Below are positions 26,280-34,914 of a stretch of DNA of 64,000 bases, piece after piece. The notes beneath the pieces were generated by a model. It searched no databases. It saw only the letters and a program-made list of their open reading frames with translations, and was not told the DNA's origin. A program made the translations under genes and the position numbers. The DNA comes from Actinomadura rudentiformis. GTDB lineage: Bacteria; Actinomycetota; Actinomycetes; Streptosporangiales; Streptosporangiaceae. Each line of letters starts with the position of its first letter. Position 1 is the first letter of the stretch. Location of the stretch: contig NZ_WBMT01000001.1 of NCBI RefSeq assembly GCF_008923185.1, positions 310,001-374,000 on the forward strand, written 5' to 3'.

Positions 26280-26684
26280 ATGAGCACCGATGAGCGCCAA
26301 CTCGATTGGCTTCTGGCGTCCCTCGTGGACCGGGCCCCCGGCGTCCAGCACGTCCTGGTGCTGTCCAGGGACGGTCTGGAGATCTGCCACACCCCCCAGC
26401 TGGACGACGACAAGGCCGACCAGCTCGCGGCCATCGCGTCGGGAATCCAGAGCCTGTCCCTGACCGCCTCCCACGAGTTCGGCAGCGGCGTCGGCGCCGG
26501 CCAGTCGATGGTGGAGTTCGCCGGCGGGCTGCTGCTCATCGTCCCGGCAGGTGAGGGGGCGCACCTGGCCGTCGTGGCCCACGAGGACGCCGACGTCGGC
26601 CTCGTCGGGCACAGCATGAACGAACTGGTGGAGCAGATCGGCGGCTACCTGACCGCGGCGCCGCGCACCGCCACCCCGACATGA
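26280..26684 (+). CDS. cvnB: Roadblock/LC7-domain protein CvnB
   Basis: 134 residues from the ATG at 26280; a GTG three codons earlier (26271) is equally possible. Roadblock/LC7 fold: LDWLLASLVDRAPGVQHVLVLSRDGLEICHTPQLDDDKADQLAAIASGIQSL, then VEFAGGLLLIVPAGEGAHLAVVAHEDADVGLVGHSMNELVEQIG. Such proteins act as regulators or platforms for small MglA-like GTPases, here CvnD. Its stop overlaps the cvnC start (ATGA). Confidence 0.93.
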   Translation: MSTDERQLDWLLASLVDRAPGVQHVLVLSRDGLEICHTPQLDDDKADQLAAIASGIQSLSLTASHEFGSGVGAGQSMVEFAGGLLLIVPAGEGAHLAVVAHEDADVGLVGHSMNELVEQIGGYLTAAPRTATPT

Positions 26685-27043
26685 GCCTGCGCGCCCTGAA
26701 CCACGAGGAGCCTGATCGGCTCTACACCGTGACCGGTGGCCGCAGCCGGATCGACGACGACGCCCTCGACCTCGTCACGCTCGTCATCGCCGAGAACGAT
26801 CCGGCGCCCGGCATGCAGTCCGAGCACGTCACGATCCTGCGGCTGTGCCGCCACGAGCCGGTGGCCGTGGTCGAGCTGTCCTCCCACCTGAGGCTGCCGG
26901 TGAGCGTGGTGAAGATCCTGCTGCTTGACCTGCGCGACACCGGTCACATCACCGTCCGTCATCCGACCTCGGCCAACGCGACGACCCACCTGGCCGACCT
27001 GGAAACGTTGAAGCAGGTGCTCGTTGGACTCGAAAGCCTCTGA
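26681..27043 (+). CDS. cvnC: DUF742 protein CvnC
   Basis: 120 residues. LYTVTGGRSRIDDDALDLVTLVIAENDPAPGMQSEHVTILRLCRHEPVAVVELSSHLRLPVSVVKILLLDLRDTGHI is the DUF742 signature, with a winged-helix-like core (PVAVVELSSHLRLPVSVVKILLLDL). It always accompanies roadblock and GTPase genes in conservons. It is translationally coupled to cvnB upstream and overlaps cvnD by 20 bp. Confidence 0.93.
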   Translation: MSLRALNHEEPDRLYTVTGGRSRIDDDALDLVTLVIAENDPAPGMQSEHVTILRLCRHEPVAVVELSSHLRLPVSVVKILLLDLRDTGHITVRHPTSANATTHLADLETLKQVLVGLESL

Positions 27044-27704
27044 CCGGGCAGCGGAACCCGGACCCGCCGGAGCGCAGGCCGGAGCCGCGGGCGACGTGCC
27101 CCTGCGCCGCACCGCACGGGACGCGCTGAAGATCGTGATCGTGGGCGGCTTCGGTGTCGGCAAGACCACCATGGTCGGCTCGGTCTCCGAGATCCGCCCG
27201 CTGAGCACCGAGGAGGTCATGACGAAGGCCGGAGTCGGCATCGACGACCCCAGCCGCGTCGCCGACAAGCGCACCACCACGGTCGCGTTCGACTTCGGCC
27301 GGATCTCGCTGGACGAACACCGCGTGCTCTACCTGTTCGGAGCCCCCGGCCAGGAGAGGTTCTGGTTCATCTGGGACCAGCTGTTCTCAGGCAGCCTCGG
27401 CGCGGTGGTGCTGGTGGACACGCGCCGCCTGGAGGACTCGTTCTACCCGCTCGACCGGCTGGAGCACCACAAGATGCCGTTCGTGGTGGCCGTCAACCGG
27501 TTCGACGGCCCCGACCCGCAGCCGTCGCTGGGCCAGGTGCGCGACGCGCTGTCACTGGACGAGGACGTCCCGCTGGTCGACTGCGACGCCCGGCTCCGGG
27601 GCTCCAGCAAGGACGTGCTGATCACACTTGTCCGGCATCTCACCACGCTCCACGATCCCGCCGCACTCCATGCCCCTGCCGCGATCAAGGAGGCCGCGCA
27701 GTGA
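27024..27704 (+). CDS. cvnD: Conservon small GTPase CvnD
   Basis: 226 residues from a TTG at 27024 that overlaps cvnC; the first 30 residues are a Gly/Ala-rich extension and a later start cannot be excluded. ATP/GTP-binding P-loop GGFGVGKTT, then TTVAFDFGRISL, LYLFGAPGQERFWFIWDQLFSGSLGAVVLVD with the Walker B/G3 region, and VAVNRFDG, the G4 motif with NRFD in place of NKxD, typical of this family. Presumed switch protein of the complex, regulated by CvnB. Confidence 0.92.
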   Translation: MDSKASDRAAEPGPAGAQAGAAGDVPLRRTARDALKIVIVGGFGVGKTTMVGSVSEIRPLSTEEVMTKAGVGIDDPSRVADKRTTTVAFDFGRISLDEHRVLYLFGAPGQERFWFIWDQLFSGSLGAVVLVDTRRLEDSFYPLDRLEHHKMPFVVAVNRFDGPDPQPSLGQVRDALSLDEDVPLVDCDARLRGSSKDVLITLVRHLTTLHDPAALHAPAAIKEAAQ

Positions 27705-28945
27705 CCGACGAGAAGGTCCGGCCGCCCGTCGACGAGGACGCCGTCCGCCTGTACGGGGAGGAGTTCGACCAGCGGCCGAAGGACTTCTTCCAGCGGATGC
27801 GGCGCGAGCACGGCCCCGTCGTGCCCGTCCTGCTCGAAGGCGACATCCCCGCCTGGTACGTGATCGGGTACCGGGAGGTCAACCACGTCACCGGCAACCC
27901 CGGCCTGTTCGCCCGCGACACGCGCCGCTGGAACGCCTGGGACATGGTCCCCGAGAACTGGTCTCTGCTGCCGTTCGTCGGATGGAACCCGTCGGTCCTG
28001 CTTGCCGAGGGGGAGGACCACCAGCGGCGCAGCGCGGCGATCAGCGACGCGCTGGACGCCGTCGACCGAACCGAGCTGGGCAACAGCAGCGAGCGCATCG
28101 CCGACGAGCTGATCGACGAGTTCGCCGGGGACGGTGAGGCCGACCTGATCGGCCAGTTCGCCGACCGGCTCCCACCGCTGGTGATGGCCGAGCTCTTCGG
28201 CGTTCCCGACGCCGAGGTGCCCGACATGATCCGGGACGTCCAGTACGTGGCGGGCTCCGATGAGAACGCCGTCCCGGCGCACCAGCGGCTCCAGGAGCTC
28301 TTCCGCGGGCTGGCCGAGGCCCGCAAGGCGCGCCCCGGGCCGGACGTCACATCCCGCCTGATGGAGCACCCCGCCAACTACACCGCTGACGACCTGCGCA
28401 ACGACCTGCTGATCATGATGAGCGCCGGTCACCTGCCCACCGGCCACTGGATCGGCAACGCGCTGCGGCTGATGCTGATCGACGAGCGGTTCGCCGTGAC
28501 GCTCCAGGGCGGCCGTGGCAGCGTCGTGCAGGCGCTCAACCAGGTGCTGTGGGAGGACACGCCGTCCCAGAACGTCATCGGCCGGTTCGCCGTGCACTCC
28601 TGCGAGCTGGCCGGACGCAAGATCCGTCCCGGCGACATGCTGATCATGGGGTACGCCGCGGCCAACGAAGACCCCCAGGTGCAGCCCTCCGCGCACGACG
28701 CCGGCGTCGGCAACCGCGCCCACCTGTCGTTCGGGCACGGCGACCACGGGTGCCCCTTCCCCGCTCCGGAGCTCGCCGAGGTCATCGCCAGGACCGCGGT
28801 CGAGGTGCTGCTCGACCGGCTGCCCGACATCGAGCTCGCGGTCAAACCCGACGAGCTCATGTGGCTCCCGTCGTTCTGGGTTCGTCGGCTGGCGGCCCTG
28901 CCGGTCACGTTCAGCCCGGCCACCGTCTCCCACCGAGGCGTCTGA
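27701..28945 (+). CDS. cvnE: Conservon cytochrome P450 (CYP157-like) without ExxR
   Basis: 414 residues, GTG start overlapping the cvnD stop. The heme ligand is Cys351 in LSFGHGDHGCPFPAPELAE. The residue pattern around it is unusual: Pro-Phe-Pro follows Cys where other P450s have x-Gly. The K-helix, where nearly all P450s carry E-x-x-R, reads NQVLWEDTP (residues 280-288), so both the Glu and the Arg are missing; the I-helix reads MMSAGHLPTGHW. Absence of ExxR is the published hallmark of the CYP157 family encoded in Streptomyces conservons. The substrate is unknown. Followed by a strong hairpin shared with the convergent sulfatase gene. Confidence 0.92.
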   Translation: MTDEKVRPPVDEDAVRLYGEEFDQRPKDFFQRMRREHGPVVPVLLEGDIPAWYVIGYREVNHVTGNPGLFARDTRRWNAWDMVPENWSLLPFVGWNPSVLLAEGEDHQRRSAAISDALDAVDRTELGNSSERIADELIDEFAGDGEADLIGQFADRLPPLVMAELFGVPDAEVPDMIRDVQYVAGSDENAVPAHQRLQELFRGLAEARKARPGPDVTSRLMEHPANYTADDLRNDLLIMMSAGHLPTGHWIGNALRLMLIDERFAVTLQGGRGSVVQALNQVLWEDTPSQNVIGRFAVHSCELAGRKIRPGDMLIMGYAAANEDPQVQPSAHDAGVGNRAHLSFGHGDHGCPFPAPELAEVIARTAVEVLLDRLPDIELAVKPDELMWLPSFWVRRLAALPVTFSPATVSHRGV

Positions 28946-28965
28946 ACCGCGTCAGCCGAGACAAC

Positions 28966-29008
28966 ACAACGGCCTCTCACCAGCAGTGAACTGGTGAGAG
29001 GCCGTTGT
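28966..29008. terminator. Bidirectional terminator hairpin between cvnE and sulfatase
   Basis: A perfect 17-bp stem: 28966-28982 pairs with 28992-29008 around a nine-base loop. It sits between two convergent genes, 21 bp after cvnE and 16 bp from the end of the sulfatase gene, so it can serve both. Confidence 0.85.
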
Positions 29009-29023
29009 GCCATCAGGCAGAGA

Positions 29024-30490
29024 TCACTTCTGGCACTCGCGTCCCTTGCAGGTGGTGAGTTCGCGCAGCATGGACTTCAGCTTCCGCAGCTGACCTGGGG
29101 AGAGGCGCTGGACGGTGTTGTCGAGCTGGTGCGGGTCACGGCGGATGTCGTAGTACTCGCGCTGGCCGTTGGCATATTCCACGTACAGCTCACGGGAGGT
29201 GCGCAGCGCGTTGTAGGTCGGGGGATTGCCGGAGGGCGCGGCCTGGAAGTCCGGGTCGGAGGCGACGTTGTTGGGGCCGTGGTGCTCGATGAGCACGCCG
29301 TCCCGCTCGTTCCGCGGGCGCTTGCCCTTGAGATACGGCACCAGCGAGATGCCGTCCACCTGCGCCGGGGGCCGCGCGCGGCCGAGCTCGGTGAAGGTCG
29401 GGCACAGGTCGGTGTTCTGCGTGAGCGCGCTGACGGTGCGCCCGGCGGGCACGCCCGGTCCGGTGACGATCAGAGGCACCTTGATGTCGGTGTCGTACGC
29501 CGTCTGCTTCCCGCCCATGAGCCGGTGCTCGCCCATGTGGAAGCCGTTGTCGGAGGTGAACACGAAGTAGGTGTTCCGGTCGGCGCCACTGGCCCTGAGC
29601 GCGGCCTGCATGTCGCCGATCGCCTTGTCGATCGCCAGCACCGACCGGGCGCGCTTGCGGAACGTGGTGTCGAGCTGCTTGATCTGCTTCTTGGTGAGCT
29701 TCGGACGGCCCTTGATCCAGGCGGGCTTGTCCGACATGTCCGCCTCGTTGAAGGCGGGCGTGCGCGGCACCTTGGCCTTGGGGAACTTGCCCTTGTCGCG
29801 CGGGGCCGGGGTGGCCGGGCCGTGCGGCGTGAAGACCGAGAGCTCCAGCATGAACGGCTTCTTGGCGGCGACCGACCGCTTGGCGAAGTCGATGCTCTTC
29901 TGCGACAGCACGTCGGTGAGGTAGTCGGACGGCTTCTTGCCGTACGAGACGAGGCGGCCGTTCTCGTTCAGCTTGTAGTTGTAGTTCGGGTAGCCGTTGC
30001 CCGCGACGTACCACTCGGTCCAGCCGGGCGGAACCGGCATCGTCGGCTGGTAGCCGTTCATGTACTTGCCCAGCAGGGCCGTGTTGTATCCGGCGGCCTT
30101 CAGTGAGGTCGCGAAGGTCCGCTTGTGGTTGCCCTTCCGGTTGAACGTCGCGTACCCGCCGTCGGAGCCCTGATTGGTGAAGACCCCGGTGTTGTGCGGG
30201 TAACGGCCGGTGAGCATCGTGGCCCGCGAAGGGCAGCACAGCGAATCGGTCAGGAAGAAGTTCGAGAACGTCGTGCCGCGCTGCTGCATTCGCTTGACGT
30301 TGGGCATGTAGGGGAGCAGGTTCGAGTGCAGGTCATCGGTGAGGATGAAGACGATGTTCGGCCGGGTCTTCGGTCCTGCCGCACTCGCCTTCTCTGCAGC
30401 GGACTGTATGGGCGAACCGGTGCCGCAGGACGCCGCGGCGATGACCGCCGTGGCGGCGGCAGCGGCCACCGTGATTCTCCGAGAGGCCAT
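29024..30490 (-). CDS. Secreted lipoprotein sulfatase (FGly type)
   Basis: 488 residues from the ATG at 30490, with AGGAAGG upstream. The signal sequence ends in a lipobox AAASC (Cys22). Alkaline-phosphatase-fold sulfatase: NIVFILTDDL supplies metal-binding Asp residues, and the active-site motif is C85-C-P-S-R (LTDSLCCPSRATMLTGRYPHNTGV), where Cys85 should be converted to formylglycine. FVFTSDNGFHMGEHRL gives the second metal site and GKYMNGY an active-site Lys. It resembles N-acetylglucosamine-6- or other sugar sulfatases (arylsulfatase A group) and may release sulfate from glycans; the substrate is not determined. It needs formylglycine-generating enzyme, not seen in this window. Confidence 0.92.
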   Translation of the reverse strand: MASRRITVAAAAATAVIAAASCGTGSPIQSAAEKASAAGPKTRPNIVFILTDDLHSNLLPYMPNVKRMQQRGTTFSNFFLTDSLCCPSRATMLTGRYPHNTGVFTNQGSDGGYATFNRKGNHKRTFATSLKAAGYNTALLGKYMNGYQPTMPVPPGWTEWYVAGNGYPNYNYKLNENGRLVSYGKKPSDYLTDVLSQKSIDFAKRSVAAKKPFMLELSVFTPHGPATPAPRDKGKFPKAKVPRTPAFNEADMSDKPAWIKGRPKLTKKQIKQLDTTFRKRARSVLAIDKAIGDMQAALRASGADRNTYFVFTSDNGFHMGEHRLMGGKQTAYDTDIKVPLIVTGPGVPAGRTVSALTQNTDLCPTFTELGRARPPAQVDGISLVPYLKGKRPRNERDGVLIEHHGPNNVASDPDFQAAPSGNPPTYNALRTSRELYVEYANGQREYYDIRRDPHQLDNTVQRLSPGQLRKLKSMLRELTTCKGRECQK

Positions 30491-30679
30491 GATGCGCCTT
30501 CCTGGTGTTACGAGGGGATGATCGTCCGGAAGTCTAGACACCAGATTTATGCGTCGCTTATGGCGAAACCTGGGAAAAGCCTGGGAAATCCGGACGTGTG
30601 ATCATGCCCCGGGTCCTTTCGGGCGTCGTGCACCGTCGGATGGCCGGGATCGGCCGCTCGTCCCAGCGGTGACGCGGTT

Positions 30680-31696
30680 TCAACCGGTCCGGCGGGGGGC
30701 GGTGGAGTCCCGGACGACGAGGCGGCAGGGCATGCGGTGCACGCCGCCTCCTGCGCCGCCGTCGATGGCGGTGAACAGGTGCTGGGCCGCGGCGCGGCCG
30801 AGACGTTCGAGGTTCATGTCGACGGTGGTGAGGGGAGGCCGGGCCTCGGTGGCGAAGACGTCCCAGTTGTCGTAGCCGATGACAGCGAGGTCGTCGGGAA
30901 TCCGGCGGCCGAGCTCGTGCGCGGCCTCGGCGACGCCGTAGGCGATCTGGTCGCTGCCGCAGAACACCGCGTCCAGCTCGGGGACGGTCGTCAGCAGCAG
31001 CTCGGCCGCCTGCCTGCCCCAGCGTTGTGACCAGGCGCCGTGCAGCACCTCGCCTCCGGCGAGCGGCAGGCCCGCCTCGTCCAGGACGGCGCGCATGCCG
31101 GCGGCGCGGTCCCTGGCAGCCAGGTATTCGACGGGACCTGTCACGTGCGCGATGTGACGGCGGCCCAGGGTGAGGAGATGGTTGACGGCCAGTCCGGCGC
31201 CGCCGACGTCGTCGGGTACGAACGACACGTCCGCGGGGTCGGTGGAGGGCCCGTACGCGTACACGACGGGAATGGGCAGATCGTCGGTGATGGACGGGCG
31301 GGGGTCGGTACTGTCCGCGACGACGATGAGGCCGTCGACGCGGCGGGCGAGCAGCGTCCGGATGTAGTGCTGCTCGCGGATGGAGTCGCCGCGGCCGTCG
31401 CAGAGCAGGACCGACATCTGGCCCGCGCCGAAGGCGTCCTCGGCGCCCAGCAGCACCGGCAGGCTGAACCGGTCGACCCCGTCGGTGAGCAGGCCGGCGG
31501 TCTGCGTCCGCCCGCTGAGCAGACCGCGCGCCAGGGCGTTGGGTTGGAATCCGAGCTCCTCGGCGACCTGGAGCACCCGGGCCCGGGTCTCGGCCCGTAC
31601 CTGCTCGCGCCCGTTGAGCGCTTTGGAAGCGGTGGCGATCGACACTCCGGCGCCGGCCGCGACGTCACTGATCGTGACCGATCGCTTCCGTCCCAT
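30680..31696 (-). CDS. LacI-family regulator of the arabinoside ABC operon
   Basis: 338 residues from the ATG at 31696, with AAAGG ten bases upstream. The N-terminal helix-turn-helix is VTISDVAAGAGVSIATASKALNGREQVRAETRARVLQVAEELGFQPNALARGL, with the hinge helix at its end. A periplasmic-binding-type sensor domain follows, ending in DLAVIGYDNWDVFATEARPPLTTVDMNLERLGRAAAQHL. It is divergent from an ABC importer and GH127 enzyme, which it probably represses until an arabinose-containing sugar binds. Two copies of GAAAACCTTT in the shared gap are candidate operators. Confidence 0.92.
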   Translation of the reverse strand: MGRKRSVTISDVAAGAGVSIATASKALNGREQVRAETRARVLQVAEELGFQPNALARGLLSGRTQTAGLLTDGVDRFSLPVLLGAEDAFGAGQMSVLLCDGRGDSIREQHYIRTLLARRVDGLIVVADSTDPRPSITDDLPIPVVYAYGPSTDPADVSFVPDDVGGAGLAVNHLLTLGRRHIAHVTGPVEYLAARDRAAGMRAVLDEAGLPLAGGEVLHGAWSQRWGRQAAELLLTTVPELDAVFCGSDQIAYGVAEAAHELGRRIPDDLAVIGYDNWDVFATEARPPLTTVDMNLERLGRAAAQHLFTAIDGGAGGGVHRMPCRLVVRDSTAPRRTG

Positions 31697-31700
31697 TGCA

Positions 31701-31825
31701 GAAAACCTTTCGTAAAGGCCGACATCGGCCGCACGAGACACGTTCCCGTAACAGGCCGTTGACAGGGTCTCCTACCAGGTTTATAGCTCTAATCAGTGTA
31801 CCGAAAACCTTTTAGGTGTTTTCGG
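31701..31825. promoter_or_regulatory. Two candidate LacI-type operators
   Basis: GAAAACCTTT occurs at 31701-31710, just before the LacI gene, and again at 31803-31812, before the ABC operon. The first is joined to the palindrome CCTTTcgtAAAGG (31707-31719 region). The second lies inside the inverted repeat CCGAAAAC (31801-31808) and GTTTTCGG (31818-31825). LacI-family operators are short palindromes of this composition. The spacing suggests autoregulation plus control of the divergent operon. Confidence 0.45.
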
Positions 31826-31878
31826 CACGAGGGTCCGTGTGACGCCTTACACACGTCCGGTCTCCAGAAGGAGGGGCC

Positions 31879-33143
31879 ATGAAGAGCAATCGATGCGCCG
31901 TGGGAGTGCTCGCGCTCGGACTTGCGCTGGGCGCCTGCGGTGGCGACGGAGACACGGGGGATTCCGGCAACGGCACCACGATCACCATGTGGACCCGGTC
32001 GCCCACGGAGGCGCAGTCCCGCAGGCTGGTCGACGCCTACAACGCCTCGCACAAGAACAAGGTCAAGCTGACCGTCATCCCGGTCGACAACTACCAGCCC
32101 CGGATCGCCGCGGCCGCCGGGGCCCGCAACCTGCCCGACGTCTTCGCCGCCGACGTGATCTTCGTTCCGAAGTACACCTCTCAAGGGCTCTTCCTCGACC
32201 TCTCCGACCGGATCGCCAAGCTGCCGTACGCCGCGTCCATGGCGCCGTCGCACATGAAGCTCGGCACGCATGAGGGACGCAAGTACACCCTGCCTCACAC
32301 CCTCGACCTGTCCGTTCTCTTCTACAACAAGGTGCTCTACAAGAAGGCGGGCCTCGACCCGGAGAAACCGCCGAAGACCCTCAAGGAGTTCGCCCAGCAC
32401 GCCACCACCATCCGCAAGAAGGTCGGCGGCGACACCTACGGCACGTTCTGGGGTGGATCCTGCGGCGGCTGCTACGTCTTCACCTACTGGCCGTCGATCT
32501 GGGCCGCGGGCGGCGACGTCATGGACGAGCAGGGCACCCGTTCCACCATCGACAGTCCGCAGGCCCAGCAGGTCTTCCAGACCTACCGGACCTCTGGGCG
32601 AATGGCGTCGTCGACCCGGCCGCCAAGGACGAGAAGGGCGCCACCTGGACCGGCGTCTTCCCCAAGGGCAAGGTCGGCCTCCTGCCCATGCCGTCCACCA
32701 CGCTCGGGACGATGCCGGACGACGACAAGGTGAAGGTGGGCGTCGCGCCCATCCCCGGGCCGGACGGCGGGGAGTCGACGTTCGTCGGCGGGGACTCCGT
32801 CGGCATCTCGGCGACCTCCAAGAACGCGGACGCCGCCTGGGACTTCATCGCCTGGACCATGTCCGACCAGGCCCAGACCGAGATCGTGGCCAAGAACAAG
32901 GACGTCGTGGCCCGCACCGACCTGGCCAGCAACAAGTACTCCGCCGCCGATCCCCGGGTCGTTCTGATCAACGGCATGGTGGCCAAGGGCAAGACGCCGT
33001 TCGCCATGAACTTCGGCCCCACCTACAACGACCCCAACGGACCGTGGTTGCAGGTCGCCAGGGGAGCGGTCTTCGGAAACGACGTCGGCGGCGCGCTGAG
33101 AACCGGAGCCGAGAAGCTGACCGCGGCGCTGAAGCAGGAGTGA
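31879..33143 (+). pseudogene. Sugar-binding lipoprotein gene interrupted by a one-base frameshift
   Basis: From the ATG at 31879 (GGAGGGG upstream) the product starts with a lipobox LALGAC (Cys20) and runs as a normal extracellular sugar-binding protein (TITMWTRSPTEAQSRRLVDAYNASH; YTLPHTLDLSVLFYNKVLYKKAGLD) up to QVFQTYR. At 32587-32589 one base is missing: the next codons should be GAC CTC TGG GCG AAT (DLWAN), but the frame reads TSGRM and ends at 32733. The other frame continues perfectly as DLWANGVVDPAAKDEKG... to GNDVGGALRTGAEKL and a stop at 33143. A full protein would be about 421 residues. Either a recent mutation or a sequencing error; the rest of the operon is intact. Confidence 0.8.
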
Positions 33144-33145
33144 GG

Positions 33146-34108
33146 ATGAGCGTGACCACCGCCCAATCCCGCGCCGGAACGCCGGCCGGTCGTGCGCGGG
33201 ATCGGCGGCCGGCGCCGCGGCGGCCGTGGTGGAGGTCGCGCGGCCTGGCGGGATGGGGATACGCCATGCCGACCGCCGTCGTCGTGGCCGTGTTCTTCCT
33301 GCTGCCCCTCGTCATGGTCTTCTGGATGTCGCTGCACCGATGGCCGCTGCTGGGCGACCCGACTGCGAACTTCCCGGACGACTACACGCGTGCGCGCGAC
33401 AACCAGCTGTTCCGCGACTCGGTCTGGTTCACCCTCAAGTACACGGCGATCATCACGGTCCTGCTGTCCGGGGCGGCGCTCGGGCTCGCTCTGCTCGTCC
33501 AGGAACGGCGGCGTGGCACCGGCTTCTACCGCACCGCGTTCTTCCTGCCCTGCGCGGTCGGGTTCGCCTCCGCCTCGCTGCTGTTCTACGGGCTGTTCAG
33601 CAACAGCATCGGGCCGCTCGACCCCATGCTGCGCAAGCTGGGCGTCATCGACGAGCCGGTCGCCTGGACCGGCACCCCGAACATGGCCCTGTTCTCCACG
33701 ATCGTCCTGGTCCTGTGGCGGTTCGCCGGGTTCAACATGCTGATCCTGCTCACCGGGCTGCAGGGCATCCCCATGGAGGTGTACGAGGCGGCACGGGTGG
33801 ACGGCGCGTCCCGATGGGCCACGTTCCGGCACATCACCCTTCCGCTGTTGCGGCCCGCTCTCGCGCTGATGCTCACGCTCAGCGTCACGGGCTCGCTGCT
33901 GGCCTTCGACCAGTTCTTCATCCTCACCCAGGGCGGGCCGGACAACAGCACCATGTCGATGGTCATGGTGATCTACCGGGAGGCCTTCGTCCGCTTCGAC
34001 CTCGGCGCGGCCGCGGCGCTGTCGGTCGTGGTGCTCGCCGTCCTCATCGTGCTGAACGTGGTCCAGCTGGGAGTGCTGCGGCGCCGGACTCGAAAGGAGA
34101 ACGGATGA
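33146..34108 (+). CDS. Sugar ABC transporter permease (MalF type)
   Basis: 320 residues from the ATG two bases after the binding-protein stop. Six hydrophobic segments follow a basic, Pro-rich N-terminus. LQGIPMEVYEAARVDGASRWATFRHITLPLLRP is the EAA loop that contacts the ATPase. No ATPase gene is in the operon, so, as is usual for actinomycete CUT1 importers, a shared MsiK-type ATPase encoded elsewhere is likely to be used. Its stop overlaps the second permease (ATGA). Confidence 0.92.
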   Translation: MSVTTAQSRAGTPAGRARDRRPAPRRPWWRSRGLAGWGYAMPTAVVVAVFFLLPLVMVFWMSLHRWPLLGDPTANFPDDYTRARDNQLFRDSVWFTLKYTAIITVLLSGAALGLALLVQERRRGTGFYRTAFFLPCAVGFASASLLFYGLFSNSIGPLDPMLRKLGVIDEPVAWTGTPNMALFSTIVLVLWRFAGFNMLILLTGLQGIPMEVYEAARVDGASRWATFRHITLPLLRPALALMLTLSVTGSLLAFDQFFILTQGGPDNSTMSMVMVIYREAFVRFDLGAAAALSVVVLAVLIVLNVVQLGVLRRRTRKENG

Positions 34109-34914
34109 GGGCCCGATTCGGCTTCCACGGTGCCGGGGCGTCTCTCGCCATCTTGTTCCTGTTCCCGCTCCTGTGGAGCGGCTACTCCTCGCTCAAGGGC
34201 CAGCCGGGAAGCGGCCAGTCGTCCGGCTTCGGCGTGGGCAACTACACCAAGATGGCGGAGTACGGCGAGGGTCTGCCGACGTACCTGTTCAACAGCGTGG
34301 CCGTCTCCGCGATGACGGTCGCCGGCACCCTCGTGGTGTCCGGGCTCGGCGGGTACGCGTTCGCCCGGTTCTCCTTCCCCGGCAAGAACCTGCTCTTCCT
34401 GACCACCCTGGCAATCCTGATGGTGCCGTACGCGACGATCCTCATCCCGTTGTACGTGCTGCTCGGGTGGCTGCACCTGCAGAACACCCTCGTCGGGCTC
34501 AGCCTGGTGCTCATCATGTTCCAGCTGCCGTTCGCGGTGTTCATGATGCGCAACTCGTTCGAGGCCGTGCCCAAGGAACTGGAGGAGGCCGCGCTCGTCG
34601 ACGGCTGCACCACGTTCACGGCCCTGCTCCGGGTCCTGCTGCACGCGGTCCGCCCAGGGCTGATCACGGTCGGGCTCTTCGCCTTCCTGACCGCGTGGAA
34701 CGACTTCTTCGCGCCGCTGATCCTGATCAACGACGCCGCCAAGTTCACCTTGCCGGTCGCCACCGTGAGCATGCAGCAGCGCACGTTCGGCGCCATCGAC
34801 TACGGCGCGCTGGAGGCGGGCGTGGTGGTCATGGCGCTGCAGTGCCTGGTGCTGTTCCTTGTCCTTCAACGCCACTACGTGCGGGGATTCATGTCGGGAG
34901 CATTGCGTGGTTAA
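34105..34914 (+). CDS. Sugar ABC transporter permease (MalG type)
   Basis: 269 residues. Six hydrophobic segments; AVPKELEEAALVDGCTTFTALLRVLLHAVRPG is the EAA motif, and FLTAWNDFFAPLILI is the conserved segment before the last helices. It is the second half of the CUT1-type permease with the preceding gene. The end overlaps the GH127 start by 8 bp, so importer and enzyme are made together. Confidence 0.92.
   Translation: MRARFGFHGAGASLAILFLFPLLWSGYSSLKGQPGSGQSSGFGVGNYTKMAEYGEGLPTYLFNSVAVSAMTVAGTLVVSGLGGYAFARFSFPGKNLLFLTTLAILMVPYATILIPLYVLLGWLHLQNTLVGLSLVLIMFQLPFAVFMMRNSFEAVPKELEEAALVDGCTTFTALLRVLLHAVRPGLITVGLFAFLTAWNDFFAPLILINDAAKFTLPVATVSMQQRTFGAIDYGALEAGVVVMALQCLVLFLVLQRHYVRGFMSGALRG

Noticed and set aside
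32270..33145. Extended N-terminus for the MalF-type permease
   Set aside because: The frame upstream of 33146 is the wrong frame of the binding-protein gene; the ATG at 33146 gives a normal permease start.
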